Shown: positions 51,641 to 62,413 of the stretch, piece after piece
Layout: the number at the start of each line of letters is the position of its first letter
Numbering within the stretch: position 1 is the first letter of the stretch
From: Dreissena polymorpha
Lineage: Eukaryota; Mollusca; Bivalvia; Myida; Dreissenidae
Direction of reading: 5' to 3'
Assembly (NCBI RefSeq): GCF_020536995.1
Contig: NC_068355.1
Coordinates: 127,623,472-127,687,471 of the forward strand
DNA length: 64,000 nucleotides
Notes under the pieces: generated by a model
What the model was told of the DNA's origin: nothing
Databases searched by the model: none
What the model saw: only the letters and a program-made list of their open reading frames with translations
Made by a program: the position numbers and the translations under genes

Positions 51641-52134
51641 AGTGATATTATATAGCATTGTTTCTCTATCAATATGAAATTATCTCACGTTTATTTATTC
51701 ATGCGATGACCGTACAACATTTTCAAAGAGACATCAAAAACGGATATTCTTGTATTCACTGATATTGGATTCCAATTGTAACTCTATTAATACACACTGA
51801 AGAATACATTTTGCACCATTAAATTAATACATTCACGTGATTCTATCGTTTCAGTTCAGAAAAATACCATTTTAAACATAATTTGTTGCGATTTACTCAA
51901 ATCATATAAATGTCCGGAAAATACTCCTGTATAGTAAAATTACCTCCCTTTGATAACCCCATATGCGGGCCTCGTACATACGCATGCGCACATCAAACTC
52001 TGACTTTGTTTACATGCACTTGTACATGACGAACCCAAGATATATCGGTAATCTTTTCATGCCGTATTTTGCATTATTAAGGGAGTAATCCACGAAAAAC
52101 CCTGAATTTCGTCCGACAAATACTCGCTGACCAT

Positions 52135-54080
52135 ATGCAATTCAAAAAAATATCTGCAACTGTGACATTAGCTGTAATAACATTCAAATTACCTGTAAAT
52201 TCAAATAATAACTATTGAATAATACACCACTTCATTCCAAATGAAAATACTAACAGCAGGAATTATCGGGTTCTGTATTCTGAAAGTGATTCAGAAATTG
52301 AAATTCAATGTAAAGATCAACAAGTAGCTGAAAAGAACAATCAATCACATTTGAACTCAATTATAATTAATATTTCTTGAAATTATATTGAAATCAATTT
52401 CAAATGGTATATAATTATAGAAATTAATAGAGTCTACTACTACATTCCTTGTTAATCTACTTAAAATATCCTTTAGTTTGAGACTAATGAAACAAAACAC
52501 CTATCCCGGGCAACCCACTCAACCAGAAATCCAAGATGGCAACCAAAACAACCAAAAACCACCAATGGACCAATTTAGTATTGAAACCAATGCCAATATC
52601 CCCCCCCCTGTTTAAATATAAATGGCTGTCAAAATACTATACAGTGAATATGTTAGCAAATGCAATATGGATTAAATTTGTGAAATAGACCTTGAATAGT
52701 GAAATTATTTTATTTTAATCCATTACCAGTTAATTAAGTGATCTGCAAATTTCTTTCTTACAAAAATGTATCTTCCTTGCTAATAACAATATCACACTGT
52801 GTAAAATTTGTTATCCAAAATATCACATTTATCAGAGAAAGAAACCAAATATTCAATCAACTGTAAGTATTTTGGATGAAAAACTTTTGTATACACAAAT
52901 ATTTTCACACTCACCACCACCTTACTTAGAAAGAGGCCATGATTTTTTTTAAATGGGAATATTTGAATGATATTTGGCATTGATGTTATACTACTTAAAA
53001 CAAACATAATGATGTCTTTCTTTTTTTATTTGGATGAAAAAAAGATTTTTTATGATTTTTTTTAAAACACGTAAAAAAATAGGTGCATTTTTCTGCTGTT
53101 TTTTCAGCCAAAAATCTGGTTCATTGCCAGCAAACAACTGACATTTGCATTTAACCAGCTATTTTGGCCATTTATAAGTTATTTTTTTTCTATGTGAATG
53201 CCTTTTTTAGACATAAAACACATTAATACATATTAATAACAAATATTTTTTATTGGTTTTGCACTTTTTACTGCACAGTTTATGGCAAAATAAAAGGGGG
53301 CATACAAATACATATTTATGTGCGTGAATAGCCTTTGTCTTTACTGCTATCAACAACAATCCTGCAGCTTTTTTAAGGTTTTATTTTCAATGATAACTAA
53401 TGTGGAACTAACACATAATTTGTTGACACAATTTATATTTGTTGTGCATACACAATATATAAATACTTGTGAAATGTCCAATTACCAGACATTACATAAT
53501 GATGAATTAAAATGACACATGCCTCCCAATCACGATGACGAGTTGTTCAAATAAAAAAACAAAAAAACATTGTTGATGTGGGTTTTTTGTCAGTCAAAGG
53601 TAGCATATAGGCAAAAACTAATCCCAAAGATTGAAATTTTTCATAAATGACGATTGATGAATCAATTTACTTCAACTGCACTCTCACATGTCAGACCGAC
53701 AGTGTCATGAGCAGACATAGTGGTCACTACAAAACGGTGAAATTCTTATGGGGGCTTTCAATAGTTTTGACAAGTTTTATATGTTGTTCACTCAATTAAA
53801 ATAAATTGTCCATTAGGTAAAATAAGTCCTCAAATTATAAATACACCACAAGAACAACAGCCAATACTTAAATAAGGTTAACATGAAGACAATAGTTCAC
53901 TGTCACACATGTTTAACAAAAGTAAAATCATTTGCTTCATTAAATAGGTTCAAAAACCAAAATTCTTCTTATTTAAATAAGACCTAACACTAGTTATTTG
54001 AACTTTAATGGATCTGTAAGTATTTTTCCTAAGATAGGTGACTAACAAACCTATCCAATGGTTTAAAAAATCTTATTTTC
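52135..54080. other. AT-rich intergenic stretch
   Basis: Contains C-run and T-run simple sequence (52601-52611; many T tracts 52.9-53.25 kb). No gene recognised. Confidence 0.4.
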
Positions 54081-54082
54081 AG

Positions 54083-55690
54083 TTATCGCCTATGGCGATT
54101 TCTTCCTGATTTCTTTTCTTTTCCTCCCGCTGCCTTCAGCTTCTTTGCCTCAATCTCCTCTATCGGGGCCGCATTCACAAACGGCAGCTTCTTGCGGTAA
54201 TCTGTAACATGTAAATGAACATTTGAGCCGCACTCTGGGAAAACGGGGCTTAATGCAGGAGCCTTAAGTGTCATCCCAGATTAGCCTGTTTAGTCCACAC
54301 AGGCTTATCAGGGACAACACTTTCTGCTTCAACTGGATTTTCTTTCAGAAGGGACTTTCTTAAACGGAAAATAGCTTAAAGGTTCATTGTTTTTACCATT
54401 CAAGGCTTTTTAAAGGCTGTTGGGGGAAGGGGCCTTAGCCTTCATATTATATAGGAAAAAGTGTGTGAAACCCAAAATTTGGGGATACAACTCACGCAAT
54501 GTTAGTCATAGTGGAATGAAATTTCCAGGTGTAAGTTTCTTTTTTTGGGATAAGTGCATGTAACTTTTTTATGAAAATTTCTGAGGGATTGTAGACTAGA
54601 TTAGGCTACAGCTTTAGAATAAAAAAAAAGACTGCTCTTCCTTATCTTGTGATATCAGTCTTCTTAAACTCAATTATGTTATATCTGTCTTCTTAAACTA
54701 CATTTTGTGATATCTGACTTCTTAAAAGTATAACAGTATATATTTCAATTGCATAAACATTAGTGAATTACAATAATGATGATTAATTAATGTTGATAAT
54801 AAATGTATTTCAAAATGACCGATACATTGCCATAAAATAAAATTACATAGGGTTTATGTTTCAAAATGTCATTCTGCTGAAATGTCATTTATATACCAAG
54901 AAAAATATTTATTGGTTAACATTGCAAATTATTTTTTATCTAGTACCTGACGCGGAAGCTTCAACTTTTCAGCTATTGCAGCCCGGTCTTGTTTAAATTG
55001 ACCTGGCTGCGGTGATACACGCTCACTGTCAGGCTCCGAACGTTCACTGTCAGACTCCGAGTCAAACTCTTCCCAATCCTGAGACTCTGACTTATTAGTA
55101 TCAGACATATGTCTGCAAAAAGAATAATTTAAATCAAAGAAATAATATATCTACATAATATAACTAAAATACAGTGACTGTATCGAATTGTTGTTCACAT
55201 CTGACGTTAAATAAAGATTCTTGTATCTTGTATCATTAATGCTATATCCGAAATACTTGCTGTCCGAATTGTGCAAGTCTGTATTTTGTATTATCGAAAC
55301 GTCTATTTACAGATATACGAATGAAATCTACCATTACGATATAATGTCGGCATAAATATATCCTTCAATGATGTTTAGCACGTACAACACATTTTTTGGC
55401 AACTTTACAGAGGAAAAAAAGAACAATTGATATTAACGTCGTATGAATTGTCAACAACGGCGGCCATCTTGCCATTCATGAAACCGGTCCATACATTAGC
55501 AACAACCAGCAGAATCACGGCATTTTGCAAAGCAATTAGTGGCATGAATGGAAAGGAGAATGATTAACCTACAAAATAAAAGCAATTTTTCTACTGGGCA
55601 ATGTATCTTACCTATTTTTCTCGATCTCGGAAATTTTCTGAGGTTTTCTTTTAATCTTCTACGCAACTGTGTGGAAACGAAAGTGCTTTG
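54083..55690 (-). CDS. Small host gene of unknown function with acidic N-terminus and basic C-terminus
   Basis: On the minus strand a non-coding first exon ends with a good donor (AAAATAG|GTAAGATA at 55612). The second exon starts after TTCTTTTTGCAG at 55112, with ATG at 55108, and encodes MSDTNKSESQDWEEFDSESD, acidic SER/PDSE repeats and AAIAEKLKLPRQ, ending at CAG|GTACTA (54947). A third exon (54201 to 54083) encodes DYRKKLPFVNAAPIEEIE and a Lys/Arg-rich end (KEKKSGRNRHRR), then TAA. Exon 2 leaves in phase 0 while the best acceptor of exon 3 needs phase 1, so an exon may be missing or an acceptor six to thirteen bases inside is used. A nuclear or nucleolar protein is plausible. I do not recognise it. 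Confidence 0.5.
54235..54372. repeat. CCTGTGCGGAC palindromic repeat, longest copy
   Basis: CTGGGAAAACGGGGCTTAAT, GTCATCCCAGATTAGCCTG, TTTAGTCCACACAGGCTTAT, CAGGGACAACACTTTCTGC, AGAAGGGACTTTCTTAAACG. It is intronic to the small host gene. Confidence 0.75.
54625..54720. repeat. Three tandem units of about 33 bp
   Basis: TTGTGATATCAGTCTTCTTA, TTATGTTATATCTGTCTTCT and TTTGTGATATCTGACTTCTT recur head to tail, separated by AAACT-like linkers. Confidence 0.6.
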
Positions 55691-55977
55691 CCCGCGAACA
55701 TAAATGTATTAACTTATATGATAAGTGGTTATTTTAACCATATCCAATCGAAAACCACCTTAAAAACGACGTAATTCCGACCCCCTATCGGCACTATTTT
55801 TATGAACGAGATTTCGCGCAGGAATTTTTCAGTAATAAATGAGACGTACGCAGTTGCCTCCCTTGTGCCCATCGCTACCTTACTATGGCTCTGGGTCTGG
55901 CATACACTGTATAGGCAATTGTCACTGTTTGTACAGTTAATTGTTCAACACAATAAGGCAGTAGGGTAAAGTGATCG

Positions 55978-56422
55978 TGAGTCGGACAGCATTGTGTACA
56001 CACCGGTCTTTCTGACAATAACGTAGTGACGTCACCATCTATGTATAGAATGAGTCGGACAGTGTTTTCCGTTTCGAATGATTTGAGCTATATTTAGAAC
56101 ATTCAGGACGGTTTCTTCATACTGGTACTCAGCCTATTATCCCCGCTACGCATTTCAACCGTTTTTGCAGGCAAAACGGTTTTGATTTCGCCTATATGTG
56201 TAAACAAATAACTTTTTTCGGAAATTTGAAACCGCTGGCATGTTTCAATAGGAAAGACATGTGTCTATCTAGGTTTAATGGTTTAATTACTGAATGCATG
56301 GTGTTTACGTTGAAATGAGACTCGAAGTCCTTAGCTATCCGTTATACACCAATCGACTGTAGTTGAATACAGCTACTCCAGTTCGATTGTGAGTCGGACA
56401 GTTTTGATATTGAGTCGGACAG
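55978..56422 (+). repeat. Left array of TGAGTCGGACAG motifs
   Basis: Four direct copies at about 55978, 56051, 56390 and 56411. The first overlaps the terminal repeat. Inverted counterparts lie near the right end (about 57790, 57822, 58213). Confidence 0.8.
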
Positions 56423-56574
56423 TGAGAGATGGCAGAGTAAATGACCATATATTATATGGTTTAATACTTTTTTAAGTCAATAATGCAAAAAATATTTGTT
56501 CTATTAATGCTTTTACAATATTTGGTTTATATTGAAATGAATTAATCTAATTAAATGATGTAAAATTACTTATA

Positions 56575-56655
56575 TACTTACGCTATCGACCAGTGGTTGT
56601 TACACGCGCTTCTAAGCTCGGCGACCCGGGTTCGACTTCGCTCCCGGTGCATACA
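56575..56655 (+). pseudogene. tRNA-like sequence inside the second pogo-like element
   Basis: ACCAGTGGTTGTTACACGCG, CTTCTAAG and GGGTTCGACTTCGCTCCCGG give box A/box B-like motifs and a TCT anticodon-like loop, but the stems do not pair well. Probably a SINE head or tRNA fragment. Confidence 0.4.
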
Positions 56656-57012
56656 AGTTCGATTGGTGGTTGCCATGCTAGACCAGCGAGGGTTTGCTAA
56701 ATTTATTTTCACACTATTCAAGAGTATCTGGTTAATATTGGGCAACTATATAGTTACGATGCCTTGCTAAATGCACTACGTGTGGTAGCGTGTGTGGACA
56801 TAAACGTCTATGAAGCCCATCGGGTATCGAAAACAAGTTGAAGATTGAAGATTCGTGTTTTCAAGCTTAAGATAAATACAACGTAAAGCATAATTTCTAA
56901 TTCGTATTTATGAGTAATCCAGTTACAAAACCACTCAAACATGTGTGTACGCGACTTATTTTTCTTTTGATGCATTACATGTCATGTCCGTGTGCCTGTT
57001 TGCCGCAGTTAC

Positions 57013-57332
57013 CTGAGGGCTTCGCAAGGAGAACTCAGGGTTCCGAGCTTTCAGCTTTATCAATATCCACCACATATCCGAAGGCCTGCCACGCTTAAAC
57101 GATGCGCCTTTCTGATCGGCAAAAATCCCCACGTACCTTAAAATGTTACCTTTACTAAACCCAAGACCCCTGGCCGCTTATGAAGTGGCTTCCTCAATAA
57201 GATCCTGTTTCGTAGCAACGGAAGCCGATGCTGCAATTCTGCATCGGCCCGCGCAGCTTTGAAAAATTTTCTGGGGACATTTTTGGCCCGAAGATAACAC
57301 GACCGTTTTGGAAAATTCAATACAGTCTTCAT
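57013..57332 (-). pseudogene. pogo-like transposase remnant
   Basis: From the ATG at 57332 the frame encodes MKTVLNFPKRSCYLRAKNVP and RKFFKAARADAELQ. A shifted frame then gives SVATKQDLIEEATS, a stop, AARGLGFSKGNI and FKRGRPSDMWWILI, KARNPEFSLRSPQ, ending at CAG|GTAACT. GRPSDxWW and NPExSLRxP are hallmarks of the CENP-B-type DNA-binding part of pogo/Tigger transposases. One frameshift and one stop; no DDE part is seen. Confidence 0.7.
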
Positions 57333-57778
57333 CCTATTAATTAAAAAGTGAAATACGACACCACAAACTATTAACTACAAAGTGCAAACAGTGTAAAATA
57401 GTGGTAAAATCCTATTATTACCAACGTAGCCCAATTTCTCACATGATATTTTTGTATGAATAAACATAGTTAGATATCAATGAATTATGGAAAACGCAAC
57501 ATGTAAGAATTTGGTTTACGTGCTCATTTTGTGCTGGAAATGAACTTTTAAACAAAAGTAGTAAAAAAACACTTTGCACAAATTAATTAGAACAATCTAG
57601 CACAGACCGAGAAAACTGTTTGATGAATGGAACATATAAGAGCTATTGGACTTGTCAACATTTGCATTTAGTTCCACGTAAACACGTAATAAAATAGGCT
57701 TATTTCTGTATTTTAGACCTATCTGTAAGCTTTCATATGCAAATATAGGTTAAACATTGTTTATTCAAAACTGACAAT

Positions 57779-58224
57779 GAGTCTGACAGTGTCCGACTCA
57801 ATATCAAAATGCATTGCTTTGCTGTCCGACTCAATATCTAAAATGGTTCATGTTGTTGGTCGGGAAATTGTTGATCAATTCAAAGAAACTACAATTAAAC
57901 TTTAATTTAGTTTGCAAAATGATCATAAATCTACAGCTTAAACAATGATGTCAATTGCTCGAACAGATTTCAACACTGCTAGACTTCAAACGCAAACAAA
58001 ACTTACTTCTTTTGCGTTGTCAATTTTGAAATTCGCGCCCGTGAAGGTATTTTTAGAAATGAACTTCAGGAATGCTGGGAAGAACGCCACAACAGAAAAG
58101 CGACTTATTTGATTGGTTTAAATATTTATTTCAGTTAATGTACACTTGTTTACATGCAGAACTGTCTAAAATCGACAGAAAAACGGGTCCAAAAACGTCC
58201 GACTTCAGATCGTGTCCGACTCAC
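57779..58224 (-). repeat. Right array of inverted TGAGTCGGACAG motifs
   Basis: CTGTCCGACTCA-type copies at about 57790, 57822 and 58213, plus one divergent direct copy (TGAGTCTGACAG) at about 57779 and a partial GTCCGACTTC at 58198. Their orientation mirrors the left array. Confidence 0.75.
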
Positions 58225-58249
58225 GATCACTTTACCCTAGTAGTCTAGA

Positions 58250-58495
58250 AGTCTGTTTGATGTAACGGTCTTGAAGAATAAATGTCAAGACATCTGCTTT
58301 GAAGAAACGGTCTTGAAGCACGAAATACCAAGGTTGTCGAGATGGTCTTGAAAAAATAAGTGTGTTTGAGGTGAATATTCAATCTTGAAGATTGAAGTAT
58401 GTAACGTTCACTCTAGAAGAAAGAGGCAAATGTGATCATTTGATGATCTTGAAGTCGCCAACACGTTTTGCTGCGATGATCTTGAAGTGAGATGT
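58250..58495. repeat. Interspersed TCTTGAAG motif cluster
   Basis: TCTTGAAGAA, TTTGAAGAAACGGTCTTGAA, GATGGTCTTGAAAA, ATCTTGAAGATTGAAG, GATCTTGAAGTCGCC and GATCTTGAAGTGAG: a decayed tandem repeat of about 30-60 bp units. Confidence 0.5.
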
Positions 58496-58706
58496 GTTAA
58501 CGTCTGATACCACTGAACTGGTTATATATTACTGATTTATTGATTAAAGTTTTATACGTAAACTTTATTAAAACTAAGTTAAAAGCAAAAGTTTCTTAAA
58601 GTCCCTTTCAAAATGGCACTTGCATGTACACAAAGTACATGAAATTCACAGGTTAAAACACAATACAGTCACTGCTGTGATAATTACAATTCACTGCCGG
58701 GTTACT

Positions 58707-58775
58707 AGATTTACCGAAAGCGCGCGCTTTCGGTATCGGTACCGAAAGCGGAATATAATTACCGAAAGCACATTG
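58707..58775. repeat. Palindrome TACCGAAAGCGC / GCGCTTTCGGTA and satellites
   Basis: A perfect 24-bp palindrome (58711-58734), immediately followed by GGTACCGAAAGCGG and, about 17 bases later, TACCGAAAGCAC. Three direct and one inverted copy of TACCGAAAGC in about 60 bases. Confidence 0.75.
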
Positions 58776-59173
58776 GATATATGTGTTATGTATACAATAT
58801 AAGGAGAATAAGATACATTCCTTTAATACAAATGTTTCAAGCCACATATTAAAATGTGAATTGTTGATATTTTGAGATACATTTGCTATATTGTTGAAAT
58901 TTATTGAAATGCAAACTCGTTATTTGATGTATAAATGTTTTTCCATCATGCCATGGTACTCATTATTTACTTCAGTTGAAAAATGTATTACAGGAAAACG
59001 CTATAAATAGTTTTAGTTGTCTTTAATATCATTTCGATGTCAACATTGCAACATGTAACATTTAACAATACAGAACCAATGATAAGAACACAAAAATCAA
59101 TTATTGGAGTGTTAAAAACTCCATTAACAATCCACGAAGATGTAAACAAATTATAACGCCGAAGCAAAGATGT

Positions 59174-59174
59174 T

Positions 59175-59210
<36 letters not shown>

Positions 59211-59227
59211 TATTATTATTATAATAA
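59174..59227. repeat. TAA/ATT microsatellite
   Basis: About 12 ATA repeats running into four ATT repeats, so it can fold back on itself. Confidence 0.9.
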
Positions 59228-59813
59228 GGATACCCAAATCTACCCAAATCTTGTTAATAATAATCATCTTTTTCTGATGGGCACTTTTGTTTTGTTTATG
59301 CTTCATCTTTACTCGTGACAATACATATATGTAATTATCCAATATAAATATAAATTACACACCACTTACTAATTGATTTCTGTTCTGGCCACTATGGTAC
59401 CTGTTGTGAATGTAACGTGACGTTATTTGGTTTAAACTTATTTATTACGACATAGTAACATATTCACGAATTACATGACCTGACATAGGATTGGGCTGAA
59501 AGGCGAACCTTATTGGAGCCCTATCCCGATAAATAATATATTTACGCATGACATTATGTCATAACGTCGTAGTAAATTGACAATACAAGATGCAAAATGC
59601 AACTTACAAGTCCAAAACACATAATACAGAATGCAACGTATATACAAGTCCACTAACATTGATGGAAAGAAACATAAGCTATGTTACAGGGGAAAAGAAA
59701 TAGAAACTGCGTGGGAAAAGGAAACATTCACAAATCACACCAATGGTGCTAGTGCAATGGGCACAGGCACTTCTGCGGTCGCGGTCGCCTTTAGTGCTGA
59801 TCTGGATGGGGAA

Positions 59814-60328
59814 GTCGTCTGTTCGTCCGTCCGTTTGTTCGTGCGTGCGTCCGTCCGTTCCTTCGTTCGTCAGTGCGTCCGTTCGTTCGCACGTCTATTC
59901 GACCCTTCGTTCGTGCGCCCGTCCGTTCCTGCGTTCGTCCGTCGTTCCTTCGTTCGTACGTTCGTGCGTCCGTTTGTTCGTAAGTCCGTTCCTTTGTTCA
60001 TCCGTCCCTTCTTTCGTTCGTCTCTCCGTTCGTTCGTTCCTCCGTCGGTCCGTCCGTTCCTTCGTTCTCACGTCTGTGCATCCGTTCGTTCGTTAGTCCG
60101 TTCCTTCGTTCGTCCGTCCCTTCTTTCGTTCGTCCGTCCGTGCATTCGTCCGTTCATGCGTCTGTTCGTCCGTCTGTTCCTTCGTCTGCCCGTCCCTTCT
60201 TCGTTTATCCGTCCGTCTGTTCATTCGTCAATTCGCTAATCCGTCCGTTCGTTCGTTCCTTCGTACGTCCGTCCTTTCGTTCCTTTGTCCGTCGGTCCGT
60301 ACGTTCGTGCGGCCTTTCGTTCGTACAT
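59814..60328. repeat. TTCG/TCCG/TGCG tetranucleotide minisatellite (about 515 bp)
   Basis: Almost entirely built from CGTT and CGTC tetramers (GTTCGTCCGTCCGTTTGTTC and variants), purine-poor on this strand. It keeps long open frames (RSFVRPSVR-type) in several registers only because the repeat lacks stops, so I do not call a protein. Confidence 0.9.
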
Positions 60329-60339
60329 AACATAACATG

Positions 60340-62400
60340 AATTTTGTTCAGTCTGTGCGTCAATGTCACCTATCACCCTTATCGTTACTGTCTCTCATAA
60401 CGCCTCACTGTGGTGGGGTTTTATGTCAAATATATCTATCTTGGTCTGATGTGCGGATGTAGTATCTTTAAATGCGGCACATGTAATACAATAATTAATT
60501 CAAGCACGTACACTTAGCAAAAAAAACACACACACGATATTTCTTTATTTCAGTTATCAGTTTAAAAATGATGGTATAACTAAACAATAAACAGATTAAT
60601 GCACTTGGCCGCTAGATGAATAATGTTACACAATTATTCTGGGCAAATTTATTATTTAAAAACATTTTTAGTTGGTGATGTTATTCACGTCCAATAAATA
60701 TATCAGTTCTTCTTATCAACCAGATGCCTGTTGTCTGCTACTGTTTCTTATAATAATTGTATATATTACAATACACCATCAGCGGCCGAGCGCTTGGCCG
60801 CTAATTTTTTGTGTGTGGATTGCATCAAATTTAAGGTCAAATTCCGATTGTATTACAAAAAACTGCTTTTTTATAATTATGTCAAGCACGTAACAAAAAC
60901 ATATAATATTTGTGCATAATTTATAAAAAGAAATATAATGAAACACGTGATGTTTTATAATTTTGTTAAGTGCGCGTGCCATTGAACGTTAAGTTAAGCG
61001 AGAGATGGGAATTGAATTACCGTACACATAATTAAGAACTGAAACTAATCTGTCAGCTTGATTTATAAATCATGTTTCATCGCGCAAATATATTCATTGT
61101 TTCAAAAATTGTGTATAAAAGCAAAACGATTGAAATTATGTCCGAAACCCTGCCTTTCACATAAAATGACCTTTAACGTAACGCCAGCAGACCCGATTGA
61201 ATACACTTCATTTATTCCAATCAGGTAAATAACAAATATAATAATAAAACAGGGGAAGTCTACACTGTGTATTAGCAACCTGCTGTGATGATCCCTATCT
61301 TGTCAGCTCAATACACAGGCACCTGGCTACTGTACTCGAAAAAAAGGATTTACTGCCAAAATAACTGATTTCATTTATTGCTAAATTGTTGTGTATATTT
61401 AAAATTAACAACGAGAAAGGATCAATATCACCGTTGCACATTTTTATTAATTTCACAGTAATCTGTTCTTTAAATAGAGATAGCCTAATTAAAGACGGCG
61501 CTAATAAAGAATAAAGTGTGAAGGTGGATATTAAGAAATAAGATCCGTTTTCGCATGACACTGGCAGTATAGAATGTAGTCTTATATAAATAATATACAT
61601 TTAAGACATGGATAAAAGATAAATAAGACACATTTGAATCTCTCATTTCTTCAAAAAAATAAGCACGTAGTCACAAATAAATAAGATACATTCAAGCACG
61701 GAGTGTATATTGATATTGTAATCTAGAGTCCGTGCTAGGTTTTGTTCAGACTTTTTGTCTCAAAACACAAGATAAACATGTTGATCTCGGTAGCTAATCT
61801 GACAAACGGATTTCGTATATATGACTGCTGAGTCAGACAAGTCATAAAAACCCAAAAGTTATTTTAATAAAAGTATAAAATGAAAGCTAATTTTTGAACT
61901 GATTCTAATGTATTCGATTTGTAAGAACATACACGCGCATGATGCAAATGAAGACGATAGAGCAACTCACGCGATGTTAGCTTTTTGCAAGAAAACATGT
62001 CTCAGTATTTTAGCGTTTGATTTGTTATTTAACCACAAAACGCTTTAACAAGTTTTGTTTTGCTGTTTTTTCTTAGGTAACATATTTAACATGTTGATCT
62101 AGTTAGGTAACATTACTTTTAAATTTAATAGTAAATTGCGTTTGCTTATACATGATTATCTTGTTTTAAGTATTTAAAGGTATATTTAAAATACAAATGA
62201 CGTTAGTAAAAATGACATAACATGTTGAATTGAATACCGATCTATAAGTAAGACCGGTATGTTCAAAACGCAGTCGTTCGAGGCAACGATCGAGTGAGTC
62301 CCGTTACGAAACAGTCTTACATACACACTTCTTTTAAACACGATGAATACTAATAGTCAAGTGTCATAATTATGGGGATACTTTATTAATATTATTATAT
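60340..62400. other. AT-rich intergenic stretch
   Basis: A short near-palindrome AGCGGCCGAGCGCTTGGCCG lies at about 60781. No gene recognised. Confidence 0.4.
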
Positions 62401-62413
62401 TGATATACTACAA

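Larger units (their letters stand above)
46582..52132 (+). mobile_element. pogo-like (Tc1/mariner superfamily) DNA transposon with a nested Harbinger
   Basis: Perfect 22-bp terminal inverted repeats: GGTCAGCGAGTATTTG... at 46582-46603 and its complement at 52111-52132. Between them on the plus strand lies a spliced transposase fragment with psq-type helix-turn-helix, CENP-B-type and DDE_1 start (50262-51421). Removing the nested 46710-49639 element leaves about 2.6 kb, a normal size for this group. A TA lies next to each end, but one base out of register on the left, so the target duplication is not certain. The transposase lacks its C-terminal half, so the copy is not autonomous. Confidence 0.75.
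55964..58237 (-). mobile_element. Second pogo-like DNA transposon with perfect 25-bp TIRs and TA duplication
   Basis: It begins GGGTAAAGTGATCGTGAGTC and ends with the exact complement (25 bp each: 55964-55988, 58213-58237), flanked on both sides by TA as for Tc1/mariner insertions; length 2,274 bp. The interior carries a minus-strand transposase remnant (57332-57013) and symmetric arrays of a TGAGTCGGACAG motif. The GTCGGAC core is shared with the terminal repeat of the pogo-like element at 46.6-52.1 kb, so the two are related. Confidence 0.85.
58240..59813. other. Intergenic stretch with simple repeats
   Basis: Near 58.25-58.5 kb, degenerate repeats of GGTCTTGAAG recur at about 20-60 base spacing. 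No gene recognised. Confidence 0.4.

Noticed and set aside
59631-60239. Long open frames encoding RSFVRPSVR-type repeats
   Set aside because: They arise because the tetranucleotide minisatellite contains no stop codons in several frames. No start context, splice sites or domain.
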